From: Sanderia malayensis
Taxonomy: Eukaryota; Cnidaria; Scyphozoa; Semaeostomeae; Pelagiidae
Reading direction: 5' to 3'
DNA length: 64,000 nt
Assembly (NCBI GenBank): GCA_013076295.1
Contig: RQOL01000495.1
Span: 310,001-374,000 of the forward strand
The position numbers and the translations under genes are program-made. Position 1 is the first letter of the stretch; every line of letters begins with the position of its first letter. The notes beneath the pieces are model-generated. The model was not told where the DNA came from, ran no database searches, and was given only the letters and a program-made list of their open reading frames with translations. Shown piece by piece: positions 35,814 through 47,668 of the stretch.

Positions 35814-36892
35814 CACTTAGCTCCAATAAGTATGGAAACGCCTGATGAAAAATGGCGTCTAGAAGTGGCCCTAGGCCTGAGAAAGAAAATTTACATAACA
35901 ATATAAAACTACCAAACCGGTTTCAATAGCGAATATATTTAGCATAAATATACTCAAAATTTCATACATTTTCAAATGAAAACATAATTTAAACTATATC
36001 ATATTGTTTTGCAATAATATTAAAAGAAAACTGCGAAGAGGTCCCATAAAAAATGTTTACGAAAATTTATCGAAGTGGAGAAATTAAAACGCCAATAATT
36101 ATAATTTATTTCATTCAAAGCCACGCAAATTCTCTCTCATTTAAAAGAGAATGTTTTAACATTTTGAAAAATATAAGAATTATTTAGGTAACTGTCTTGA
36201 CCTTTTACAATTCACGGGTGAAGTCTTTGTTTCCAACTTGAGAAGCACATGTTTTGTTTTCCAAATTTCAAATTGGGTTTTAAAAAATAAAATTTTCGTG
36301 CACTTCAGAAAATGTTAAGCCCTTAAAAATTATATCAAATTATAATATTTGAAACAAATTATAGGAATATCCATGTCTGATTTTTTGTTATGGTGCTTAA
36401 CCTTCTTTTTTTGCTCTGGAAAAAAATTACGGAGAAATAGGTTTTGTCCAATCACATTCCTAAAATGATAAACAAAGACGTAAACCTTTGAATTGTAAAA
36501 GGTCAAGACAGTTACATGAAAAATTGTTTTATTTTTCAAAATTTCAAAACATTCTCTTTTAAATGACAGAGAATTTGCGTGGCTTTGAGTGAAATAAATT
36601 ATAATTATTGGCGTTTTAATTTCTCCACTTCGATAAATTTTCGTAAACATTTTTTATGGGACCTCTTCGCAGTTTTCTTTTAATATTATTGCAAAACAAT
36701 ATGATATAGTTTAAATTATGTTTTCATTTGAAAATGTATGAAATTTTGAGTATATTTATGCTAAATATATTCGCTATTGAAACCGGTTTGGTAGTTTTAT
36801 ATTGTTATGTAAATTTTCTTTCTCAGGCCTAGGAGGGCCACTTCTAGACGCCATTTTTCATCAGGCGTTTCCATACTTATTGGAGCTAAGTG
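35814..36892. mobile_element. 1.08-kb foldback element, copy 2, with empty site in window
   Basis: Starts CACTTAGCTCCAATAAG and ends in the inverted form, flanked by TA (35812-35813, 36893-36894). The unoccupied target exists at about 28144-28164 in the source copy of the duplicated LRR intron (aatcatataggatcat). Same family as 2204-3280. The minus-strand frame 36330-36650 inside it is incidental. Confidence 0.9.
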
Positions 36893-37589
36893 TAGGATCA
36901 TAACCATTATCAAATTAAATCGGCGAATTACCCAACCTGGCCGTGACAATCTGTTATGCTGACAACTTTATACTAACTGACAATAATAATAAATTAAGAT
37001 GCAGACACAAACCTGCTTCGTCAGTTTCTGATTGAGTTGAGTTAAGGATGAAACACTCGCCATGGGCCTGGATTTTGACTTGTCCATTTCATTTTTATCA
37101 TTTCAACAATGGCATGCCAAGCCCTTCCCGGCTGTACTTTTCTTTACCATATTTAAATTTCACCATTCAGCTATTAAAAAACATGAATAAATCCTTTTCT
37201 TTGCAGAAACATCAAAAGAAAACGAAAAGTTATCGCCTGCTCATTTTAATTTTTACAAAATTTCTACAACAAGAAACTTATGTTCACAAGTACTAACATG
37301 AATCAAAACCATATGAATAAGATCGTCAATAAAAACAACACATTAATGGAATGAGATGGGAAGGATTTCACTGCATACTATGACAAACAATTTAATGAAT
37401 AAAAAAACAGTCACTTTGAAGTTTGAAACAACGTTTCGGGCTTGACCCGTTATCAAGTAATGAAAAAAAAAATTGTGTTTCATACTATGACAAAGGCTGC
37501 ATTTACAATGAAGGGGATGACTTCTTGACTTTGTAAGTTTGCAGGGAAACTAATAATAATATTAATAATAACTAGCAGTAGTAAATACA

Positions 37590-39120
37590 GTGGAATCCCG
37601 CTATAACGAACCCCGTTTATGTATAACGAACTTCCCGGTATTACGAACTAAAGCTCCGGTCCCTTGGATTCAGGGAAGTAAATCCTACTGTGAATACTCC
37701 CTGTATAACGAACCCTGGAGACTGACACCATTGGATAAGTGTCCAGGCCTTCGACCTTTTGGCATTGGTGAGGTTTTTTGCTGCATTATTGGACGTGCAG
37801 TGCTGCTAACTTTCAAACAGCAAATATTAGAAAGTGCTGGAGATTTCCCACTATGTGCAGGCCAACGCTCTGACTGCGATGCTGTTGTGCACGCACTGAA
37901 ATTAGTTGTCAAGGATGATAATTGTGACGGCGTATTGCTCGTAGATATTGACAATGCGTTTAACCGAATAAACCGCCGGGTAATGGTACATAATATCAAG
38001 ATCGTATGTCCACTAATTGCTACCTATTTAAGCAACTGCTACCATCGGAACTCCCGAGTATTCGTCACGGAAATTTTGAAATCAAATCTTCAGAATGCAC
38101 AACGCAAATTTACCCATAAGCGATGTCCTATTACGCGTTGAGCTTGGTCCCTCTCATACGCGTTATTTCTACTGTGGGTGCAACTCATACTGTCTATGCT
38201 GATGGTCTAAGTTGTGGTGGAAAACTAGCGTCTTTTCTTCAGCGGTGGCAGAAGCTGGTTTCGGCTGGACCAAGAATTGGCTAATTCCCTAAACCGACCA
38301 AGTCTTGGCTGATAGTTAAACCTAACAAATATGATGTAGCTAAATCGGTATTTAAGGACACTATAACATTTCGTCACAAAGAACGGTAAATGACATCTCG
38401 GTGCAGTCATCGGTAGCCTCGAGTTCAAGAATACTTATGTAGTTGATCTAGTTGATTCTTGGTTTAAGCAGATCCTTATTCTCTCTGATATTGCAATGTT
38501 CTACCCACAGTCAGCTTACTGCGCGTTTACAGCTGGATTCAGACACAAGTTCAACTACCTGATTCTCCTTGAGCCAGTTGAGAATGTAATCAGAAAGCAA
38601 CTGATTCCATCGCTATTTGAAGGTCGATCTTGCAATGATTGGGAACATTATCTAAGTCATTGTCACTTCCAGTTAAACTGGGTGGCTTGGGAATAATAAA
38701 TATCACAAAGGTCTCAACTCAAGCATTGAATACAAGACGTCAAAACGTATAATACTGAATCACTCGTCAACAATATCGCAAATCAGAATAGCACAGAGAA
38801 CGTTCTGATAAACCACCTACCTCGAAATGCTGTTTTAGCCAAAACTACTTAGCTACGAACTCGACTGCTATCTAAAACCAGAACAAAGTTGAATGAACAT
38901 GATCTGAAAGCCAACGATATAGCTTGTTCTGATGGCGCCTGAAAATGGATTCATAACGACAACGGAAACACAGCAATATATGAAAAAAATGGAAAATTTT
39001 CTGTAATTACGGCTGGAACAAGTATTCTAAGCTTGTTGCACAGATTGTACAGAAAGGCTAAGAATTGTTTAGAGAAACCTGCATGCAGGCCAGCAAAACC
39101 CGAAGCTGTCATGCAAAGTT
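37590..39120 (+). pseudogene. Reverse-transcriptase retroelement remnant
   Basis: After a Tigger-like end (CAGTGGAATCCCGCTATAAC near 37589), the frame reads PLDKCPGLRPFGIGEVFC, then DGVLLVDIDNAFNRINRR and CPLIATYLSNCY, which match reverse-transcriptase finger/palm segments of invertebrate retroelements. Further pieces (YADGLSCGGKLASFLQRW, KSWLIVKPNKYD, LPVKLGGLGIINITKVS) follow in interrupted frames to about 38720, with many stops. It is non-functional. Sequence after 38750 is poorly defined. Confidence 0.65.
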
Positions 39121-39424
39121 GTTTACGATTGTCATTTTTCTGTTTAATGTTCTGTTTTGTTTGAAAAACATATTGAAATTTGGTTCTTGTTTTGTTCTCA
39201 GAAAATAAATTATAATGTATTTTTACTGTGTGAATTTCGCACTGTTACTTGCTATATTTTTATTCCAATATTATAATACTCCACATTCCTTGCTTCAAAG
39301 ATAGCCCCTTATTGGCTAAAGCTATAGATTCTGAGAGTTCATAGTCTAATCTCTCGATTCCAGTCATAAAAAAACAATGGTATGTTTATTAGCTTGCCAC
39401 AGACTATATGCCCTGTCTAAAAAT

Positions 39425-39579
39425 GGCTATCTGTAAAAGGGAGAACAGGGATTCCCCTTTTACAGATTTGAAAAAGGGGAATATGACGTCATACAACATC
39501 GTGTGATGTCATATTCCCTCTTTTTTTTGTTCTCTGTTCCCCGTTCTCTGATTTTCCGTTCCCCATTTTACAGATAGCC
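39425..39579. mobile_element. 155-bp MITE with 10-bp target duplication
   Basis: Termini GGCTATCTGTAAAA and TTTTACAGATAGCC are perfect inverted repeats, flanked by identical GTCTAAAAAT at 39415-39424 and 39580-39589. A 9-10 bp duplication suggests a Mutator-like family. The element carries a perfect CRE, TGACGTCA (39484-39491), and lies just upstream of the gene B promoter. Confidence 0.85.
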
Positions 39580-39604
39580 GTCTAAAAATGTCTTGTCTTG
39601 TGAA

Positions 39605-39654
39605 GGGGATTTCCCTCATAGTTAGGGAAATTCCCTTCTGTGCGGGGAAAGTCC
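39605..39654 (+). promoter_or_regulatory. NF-kB site cluster upstream of NLR gene B
   Basis: GGGGATTTCC at 39605-39614 and GGGAAATTCCC at 39625-39635 both satisfy the kB consensus GGGRNWYYCC. GGGGAAAGTCC at 39644-39654 is a near match. Three in 50 bases, about 100 bases before the ISRE-like site. Confidence 0.6.
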
Positions 39655-39719
39655 ATTTTAGTTCCATCACTACGAGGGGCTTCATCTATTGTTATGTTAA
39701 TCTGTTTTGTTTGATTCCA

Positions 39720-39772
39720 CCAATGACGAAGGCAATGAGTTTCACGTGACATGTTAAATCGAAAGCGAAAGT
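39720..39772 (+). promoter_or_regulatory. NLR gene B promoter block: CCAAT, E-box, ISRE-like site
   Basis: CCAAT 39720-39724, CACGTG 39743-39748 and GAAAGCGAAAGT 39761-39772, in the same order as upstream of gene A. The ISRE context CGAAAGCGAAAGTTTTT is identical for 17 bases in both genes although the surrounding sequence has diverged. Confidence 0.6.
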
Positions 39773-39774
39773 TT

Positions 39775-39880
39775 TTGGATTTAAAATTGTTGTTTCGTCG
39801 TTTCTTGTCGTCGTGTTCCAGTTCGTAGTTGTCAATTTACTTCTTCAACAGCTGTCTCGTCGTTGCTTAAATAAGAAAGG
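39775..39880 (+). other. Probable 5' untranslated exon of NLR gene B
   Basis: Ends at AAAGG/GTAAGT (GT at 39881) and aligns with the equivalent region of gene A. It contains no ATG. The 5' boundary is arbitrary. Confidence 0.5.
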
Positions 39881-40672
39881 GTAAGTTAGCTTTATTATTC
39901 TGATTACATTTTTATTACAATAGCTTGCAACTAATTTATCATTAAGCGTTAAAGGGCTTTTTCAATATCAATGCCTTACGATTTTCATTTCAACGCGTGC
40001 TTTGCAACGCGTCAATTTGATCATTTGGAAATCAGTCAGGGCCAAAGTTGCAGATGTGCAACTTTGATTCATTGAAAATACAGATTTTTTTCATGGCTTT
40101 AGATCACACAACATGTTTTATCACAAGTTAGATTCCCCCTGGGAAAATTAAAATTCGGCGCCTATACTTATATATTTTGTTGTTATTTCAAAATGTAGGA
40201 GCGAAATTCTTTATCAAGGCTAAGGGAATTCCTTTGGTGATACAAATTTGTAGTATAATTTCCAAGAGTTTAAAATATACCTCAACAATTTCAGAGTTTT
40301 TGCAAGTGACAGGTCCTTAGTATGGTCAGGGTTTACAAATTTTTTAAATCAGATATTTTGGTATTTTTATGTGGTCATAAACACATCTACCATTATCATA
40401 ATCAAAAACTTCAATCTACAAGTTATTAGAGGAAAATATGTAAACATATAGATCTTTTGCAACAAAAATTTGAAGCCCTGGAATGATGGAGCACCAAACA
40501 GTATTATTTTATTTTGGTTTTTCTTTATATTTGTGTATTTTATTGAATAATGATACAGAATTTATTTGTTAATTGGGTCAATCATAGATGCTGGTTTAAA
40601 GGTTGACAGGCCTTTCAGGCAGAATTTGTTGTAATAATAGTATTATTAATTTTCATTGGATATTTTGATCAG

Positions 40673-41608
40673 TCAATAGAATTGGAAGAGAGACAGAGAG
40701 CTCAATGGTTGAGCGAAGAGCATCATAACATCACAAAGACAATTCAAGGTATGCTGATTTAATGTCATTGTAAACATCATGTTATGTCACAAGAATATTG
40801 AACTTTGGATATTGTTAGCAAATGTTGTCTTAGTTCATGTTGTAATGATTATGCACAGAGCTTGTCATAGGTGGTTAATGGTTGGTAACAAAGACTTCAA
40901 GTGCTTTCAGTTTCAGTTGCATATATTTTAAAATTCCACCACATACAATAAATAAGCTAACATACAATTAACATAGTACAATACAATTAAATTAGTTAAA
41001 TTTACATGATGACACAAATATTACATAAAGAAAAGCTTAAAGAATTACTGCATGCAGGGGAATTTTTTAAGGAAGACCTCTCTCAGTAGCTAGGCTAATC
41101 AAGGAGAGAATACCCCCTTTCGAAGGTGAGGAGAATATGATTGATTTATTCTATAAAAGTAAATTGAAAAGTTTCAGTTCCAGAAGTTTTTTGGTTTCAG
41201 AGAAATTGTGAAAGGAACCTTTTACGAACTGTAATCATTTTCAATGAAATATGTTTTAAGTTTAAGATGAAAACTCAAGCATTAAAGTCTTTGTTAATGA
41301 GTTACGCTGTTTTATTCATTAGAAGCAATGGAAGATATTCAAAAAGGCAAGAAGAAACAAGATGAGACTGCAGATGGTGTTCAAAGTAAATATGCCTCTT
41401 TCTGAAATCTTTTTGGTTCAAATTTATGGGAGGAACATGTTCTGGATTTTTTGTTTCTGGCAACAATCCTTTCAGTTCATGTTGTGGCAATTATGTTTAT
41501 GAAGGGTTTATTAAATGATGAAATAATTTAATTGACTGTTATGCAATTTATTATTAGACTTATTGGATGGCAATGAAAGAGTAAGCCAAGATCAAAAATC
41601 TGTTAGAG
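40673..41608 (+). CDS. Alternative 5' coiled-coil exons of NLR gene B
   Basis: Three exon-like segments with good splice sites and matching phases: 40673-40748 (SIELEERQRAQWLSEEHHNI), 41323-41385 (MEDIQKGKKKQDETADGVQ, with an in-frame ATG at 41328) and 41558-41608 (LLDGNERVSQDQKSVR). The last would join in frame to an internal acceptor at 42935 within the HEPN exon, giving a longer coiled-coil N-terminus than a start at 42922. The two internal exons are symmetric (phase 1-1). Gene A shows no equivalent. Confidence 0.45.
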
Positions 41609-42921
41609 GTAGGCCATTTTACTTTACTTTGGAAATTGATCCAGATTTCAATTTCATTGTCTTAGATGAACTTATTTTGTGTGATACTGTTATTCGAGCA
41701 CACATGCACACATTCTAGTTCTCCACAAAATGAGCTCATGTGAACTAAATGGTAAATATTATTTGAACTTTATTACAACAGTCCTCTTGTAGCAGCAAAG
41801 AATACAAATTTCCAAAAATCAATATTTTTGTTCATTTGACATTACTGTTTTTACTGAAATAGAAATGTAAAGCAACTGACCAGTTAATTTTGTGCAACAA
41901 GTGCTCCAGTAATAGTTTTGCAACAACATCCACTAGATGTTGGAGCTCAAATAATCCTCAATTTTTCTTGAATTATTGATGAATGAAAAATGTTACCACT
42001 TAAAGTTGAGAAAGGCAGAAGGATGTTGAAGTGCTGATGCAATGAAGTTTTTCAGTGTTTTTATTTAACAAATTAATTCATTTCAATGCACTGAGTAACA
42101 TGACGCTTATAAAGTTTTAGAGAAGTTGTGATATTCGGGGTGATGTCTAAGGAATTTTAAATGTTAAAGTTTCTTTAGATAATTCAATGTCTCTAATTTT
42201 TTTGATTAAGTTATAACAAAAAATAGCAACTATGATAACCCAAATCAGAGAGCTGTGTCATGCTACAGACACTGAAAGAAACAATTTTTTTAATTTTTAG
42301 GTACATATTTTCAAAATTAGCATGTGTCTGTCGGAATGAAGCCACATTTTTTGTTGTTTCAATCCGACACACTCATTCTGAGTTTTTCTCCCATTTGAAT
42401 AATGGCACCCGGAAAGACTCGCCCTGTCAGTACCTGGCTTGCTCAAAGCTCCAATATTCCCACCATGAGCTTAAAAACTTCATTAACCTGCATTAGAAAT
42501 ACTGTTTCATGTCACAACTGTGACGTCACATCATTGTGGAATCTTTCGCAAGTGCCCATTCAAGGTGAAGTTTAACTAACTTATAGTTGTCAGTTGCACG
42601 TCAAACTTGCACTAAACCAATCAGTGTAGGTGTGGCTTTCAAGTAAGATCAAGAATCGATATGTCAAATTTCGTTGCACTAGCACTTTGAGCACCAATTG
42701 ATAATTTAACTTAAAAATTTGTCCCTTTATCCATGTTCAACTGAATTTCCACGGGGTTATTTTTGCTGAGGATATTTGATTTTACATTAGACTTTAGATT
42801 TTTTTTAAATTATGCATTTATGTGCAATTATACCCAAATGTGATATATTTCTCACTTTGACATGTTTACATGGGTACCTAGTGGCAAACAGCATACTAAT
42901 GACAATTTTTTTTTATTCATC

Positions 42922-43549
42922 ATGGAATTGGAAGGAAAAGAAAATTTTCACAAGTTGGCAAGAATTATTCTGGATGTACTTCCCAAGAATCTTCGTCAGT
43001 TGTTTAAAGACAAATGGGATTTAAAATTTCCGAACAACAAATGGGATGACACAACAGCAAGTGGTGCATTCTTGTTAAATCAAGTTCCAAAGCATGTCAA
43101 GAAACCTATGCCAGATATTTCAAGTAATCTGAGGAAAGGGGACACCGCTAAATGGGATCCTACTACTCTCTTCTGGGTGTTTCTTTATTCTGGGCTAAAG
43201 TTGATTGCGCCTCGTCGATTTGGGGGATCAACAGCTTCGCCTTTGTTGGAAAGTGAATACATTGATATGGTGAGAGAGATAAGAAATATGTTTTTTGCAC
43301 ATGCACATCAAGCATCAATAAAGAAAGATGATTTTGAATGTATAATGGTAAAACTCAAAACTCAAACACAATTTGGTGGAGCATCACTTAAAACGGAATT
43401 GGAGGAAATTGAAAATTCACCTATTGAGACAGAATTAAGCATGAACCTGAGGCAACAACTTGAAGACCAGAAAAAATCAAATAATGTCCTTGAAGATTGG
43501 TTGAGAAATCTAGACACCAGACTTGATAGCATTGAAAAGACTTCAAGGG
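42922..43549 (+). CDS. HEPN exon of NLR gene B
   Basis: 628 coding nt, exactly as in gene A, with WDPTTLFWVF and the Rx5H motif R121-H127 (RNMFFAH). No AG lies directly before the ATG at 42922. The T-rich tract there could serve the acceptor at 42933-42934, which supports the alternative upstream exons. Confidence 0.75.
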
Positions 43550-45265
43550 GTATGTTTTGTTTGGATTGTTATTTTTTTGCATTTAAAATGTTATTGTTGA
43601 TAAATATGGACTGGTGTTGATTTTCTAATGGAGATTTGGACCCCATGACCTTGGATCCCATGACCTCTGTTCATCTTCTGTCTGATAATACAGTGAAACT
43701 AAGGCTAAAAGCCATCCGTCGCGATTCGCTTTTAGGTATCGTTGATTCTGTTTGTATTCCAACTGACATCAAACTTGTATGAGACCTAATTAACTCAACT
43801 TTAGATTGTGCAATGAACATCAACAAAAGGATGCCACATTTCCCACTGTCACCACAGTTTTGAAAATGGAATCTATCTACTTTCAATGTAACTTTCACTG
43901 AATACTTTGCAAGATCCCTCGTTCATTTTAGAAACTATACTAACCAAACAATTCGTAGCCATTTCTAAGTCACTTTGTGCTAGATATGGAACGTTTATCC
44001 GGGGACCACGGAGCCTAATCTTAACAAGTACAACTGTTATCAGAAATTCATTCTTTTTCATTTGCTAGAAAATAGTGAGGAAGTTAAAAATATGAAAAGA
44101 ACACATGCTGAATTTAGTAGAAGCTTAGATGCTTAGTCGCCGTTTTGAAATTCTTCTAGCTGGGTTTTGTGGTGGGGTCATTTTGTGAATTCTGTTTTGG
44201 GCATTTTTAGCAATAATAACTTTAATTCATGCTGAAACCATTATGTTTATAGTTGTAGAATTGTCTTTTCTGCTTAAATATTCTAACAAGTTGTGCTATT
44301 CAATATACTAGAGACAAGTGAAATTGTTAAAAAGTTGATGAAAAGATCAGATGAACCTCGTGGAGTTTTGCAAGGTTAGTTTTTTCTTTTGAAATCTTTT
44401 TTGATGGGAACGTCTTGTGGGTTTTCCTGTGTATGTGTCTCTTTTAGCATTTTCATCAAGTCTTTTTATCTGTCTACCATCTTGGTCGGACCGAATAGTA
44501 GAAGCACCCCAGTTTCCTTCACCAGCCAATCTTAGTCCTTTTTTATCAACTGTGTGGCCCATTTGGTACACTCAAGAATGTTGTATTAGACAGGGTCTTT
44601 TCTCAATCAAACTGGCAAAGTCGCTAGCCTCAAATTTTATTTCACATTTATACTAAATTGACTACAGAGATTTCAAATCCAAGATGGGCCCAAAAAAATT
44701 TGGACCGGAAGTCTATTTTTCTGGTGACGTCACCAACTTCGAGAAAACGCGGTTTGTACTGCCGTAAAACCGTAATGGCCACTTCGATCCTTCGATCTGT
44801 TTTTCTGCTCCACATGGTTCGATTTAGTGCCTCAATGGCTCATAAAAAATATTCCTGAACCAATGAGCTATGAGCCGCGTGGCTCAAAAAAGTGATCATA
44901 AAATGCCCGAGCCATGAGATACGTGGCTAAGTTAATCTCAGAAATTAGCCATGAGATGGGTGGCTCCCAATTGGCTCGTTTTTTACTCATGGCTCACTAG
45001 TGGCTCGTGAAATTGATATACTCGGAATGAACAACTCTCGCAAGATGTTTTTGATGAACTTTTTGCAGCAATTGAAAAGAAAATTTTACATAAAAAAGAT
45101 AGCTACTTGTTGAGTCAATTGTTGATAAAGCGCGCAACAGCATATTTAGGGATTTGAATTTACAACAGAAGTAACGCACAAAGAATACTACATATACTCG
45201 TTTTTATTTTATAAGAAACCGGTTTATAAGAAACCTAGATCTAGACGCCCTAATGTTCAAGAAAC

Positions 45266-45760
45266 TTTTAGAACTACAAGGAAATATTTAAGAAACATTA
45301 GAATTTTAGCAAACACGTTTTTCCTTTACGGATTCAGCAAATGTCAACTACAGTAAGTGTGTTTTATGCATAACATTGTCGGCTCCACATGACGATTTTT
45401 TGCTTTGACGATTTTTCTTTGTTATAATACTAATATTTTGCCACATCCACGTTTTTTTTCTTCGTTTTCATTGCAACCATTTTCATTAAATTAAGGAACT
45501 TTTAAGAAACTTTTAGAACTACAAGGAAATATTTAAGAAACATTAGAAATTTCGGAGCCACGTTTTTCCTTTACGGATTTAACAAATATCAACTACAGTA
45601 AGTATGTTTTATGTGCTAAGCATAACATTGTCGGCTCCACATGACGATTTGTGGCATTGACGATTTTTCTTTGTTATAATACTGATATTTTGCTACATCC
45701 ATGTTTTTTTCTTCCTTAACACTGCAACTTTTTTCATTAAATTAAGAAACTTTTAACCAC
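45266..45760. repeat. Tandem duplication of about 245 bp
   Basis: Two adjacent similar copies, each with 'cgtttttcctttacggatt', 'taacattgtcggctccacat' and 'gacgatttttctttgttata'. They lie in an intron of gene B. Confidence 0.75.
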
Positions 45761-46696
45761 CGACATGGTGAGTAGATAACTGTATTCGAGGCTACATAAA
45801 TATGGTTATATTTATATTATTATATTTGAGGTTACATATTTGAGGTTACACTTCCTATTAAATATCCCGTCAAACAAGCCTGTAAAGCAGACTGGCATCC
45901 TCACAGATGATTTTCCTCGATTTTGTTAACATCTTTTCCTGAAAAATATCTTATTTTGCAGGTGCAACAAATGAAAATGAACCAAAAAACAATTCAAATG
46001 ATGGTGAGTCTACAGAATTTATTTTAGGCTTTATTTTAGTTCGGACGTATGGGAAGACTATCCCATACCCTATCGGCCCTTTTTACGCCGGTCCTAATTC
46101 CGCCACCCCCAAAATCTGCTCTAACGCCATTTAGGGCCGTGTTTTGTCGTGAGGTGTTTCTTTATGAATACACCCCAGAGCTGGGGACGGTAGTCAAAAG
46201 TTTGGCAGGCGATGTTTCGCTTGCTATGGTGCTTTACGCTAAGGTTAGACACAGTAAGAAAACGAGCTTTTTGTCGTAAGGTGGGGGTACGCCTGGCCCA
46301 AGGCCGCGACTGTACCTCTTGCTTTCTCTTTAACTCTCTGAGGTTGACTGACTGTTTTTTACTCTTCTCTTCTCTACTTAGTTTACTCTATTTATGTTTA
46401 CAATAATAATCAAAACAAGCGTGGTGAAATGGTGCTCCATTCTTGTCCACATGGGACCCGTACCGTGGATTGGCACACGCCTTTACACATTCAAGCGGGT
46501 GCACCAGCCAACCACGCTCATACTTAACAATACTGTAAACATATAGGTGTCAATTACAAGCTAACAATTGTAGTTAAACGACCCACATATCAGTTTTACG
46601 CCATACAAAGATCAAAGAAAGAAAAAGATTTTAATTTATATTTTAAGGACGCGTCTTTTGTATAACCTTCGAAAAAGAAAGCAAACTGTAAATTAG

Positions 46697-47228
46697 TCAA
46701 TTGCTATCGTCTCTGTCTCGGTACTTTCTGTATCTACCTCTTAATGATAAGAATGAAAGTTCCTCTACCTCGTTGTCCGACTGAACTTCGATGGCGTCTT
46801 CTTCCATCTCATATTCGTACTGCTCCTCCCTAGTTTCATCTCTCATCTGCAGCTCCTGTTCGTGATGAAATTTTTCTGACATTTTTTCCACCAGTTCTTT
46901 TTCAAAGTTTTCCACTTTTTTCAACACAACATTGTTTTCATGAGTGAAGTGCATCAAAATCGGTTTTTCCATTCCTCCTTCCGGAATCGGTGAAGGCCTG
47001 GGGGTAACACTGGCAACAATTCCAGTAAGTGATCTTCCCTCGTGAATAAATAAATATACAAATCTAAACAGCTCTCTTGGTTTGTGGCCAACCGTAATAT
47101 GTCCGACTCTGTTGACTCTTGTCATGGTAATTGTGCAGCAATATTTATCAATTTCGATCGATAAACCATTCGTCTCTTTCAAAACGGTAACATGCTGGTT
47201 CAAAGCAATGTTTTGCCAAGTTGTTCCC
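46697..47228 (-). CDS. HIRAN-like ORF, antisense within an NLR gene B intron
   Basis: The exon opens after a TTTACAG acceptor (47235-47229) and reads GTTWQNIALNQHVTVLKETN, later VGHITVGHKPRELFRFVYLF and IPEGGMEKPILMHF, ending in a charged tail with a stop at 46697. The VGHxPRxL...GG pattern resembles the HIRAN-like proteins that are numerous in cnidarian and sponge genomes, often in transposon-rich DNA. Recognised by pattern, not by search. Probably a transposon-associated gene or the last exon of one; upstream exons were not identified. Confidence 0.5.
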
Positions 47229-47247
47229 CTGTAAACGTGATATCATC

Positions 47248-47540
47248 TACACTTACATAGTGAGCAAAAGTATTGCACCACCTGATAAAAAATGGCGTCT
47301 AGAAGTGGCCCTCAGGTCTGAGCAGGAAAACTTACATAACAATATAAAACTACCAAACGGGTTTCGATAGCGAATTTCTTTAACAGAAATATACTCAAAA
47401 TTTACTGAAGACTTAAACCGCGAATTGTAAAAGGTCAAGGCAGTTACATAAAAAAAATTTATATTTTTTACAATTTTAAAACATTCACTTTTAAATGAGA
47501 GAGAATTAGCGTGTCTTTGAGTGAAAAAAATTATAATTGT
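47248..47540. mobile_element. Internally deleted relic of the foldback element
   Basis: Begins TACACTTACATAG, then 'aatggcgtctagaagtggcc' and the rest of the left arm as in 2204-2400, with large parts missing. It lies directly 5' of the NACHT exon of gene B. Confidence 0.7.
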
Positions 47541-47668
47541 TAGAAAATTATTTTGCGAATGAAATGCTACTTCGAAAACAAGGACTGACTTTAGTTTTGC
47601 GTTGCGCCATCTGAAGCGATTTATTCTGCTCTTTAGTTATTGCTATAGAAATCTTTCATTTTTGGTAG

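Larger units (their letters stand above)
32368..37063 (-). pseudogene. Partial duplicate of the LRR gene, first three exons
   Basis: Exons 37063-37013 (17 codons), 33188-33127 and 32442-32368 match the LRR gene's exons 1-3 in length and phase, and all remain open. Exons 4 onward are absent: similarity stops near 32295, before the inverted satellite. Intron 1 is enlarged by the elements at 33609-35777 and 35814-36892. Similarity ends exactly at the start codon on the right (37061-37063). Probably a truncated copy that cannot make the full product. Confidence 0.7.

Noticed and set aside
36330..36650. 106-codon minus-strand ORF
   Set aside because: Falls inside the foldback element; the equivalent region of copy 1 does not preserve it.
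37590..38141. 183-codon ORF as a functional gene
   Set aside because: It is an open fragment of a reverse transcriptase whose downstream parts are split by many stops and frameshifts.
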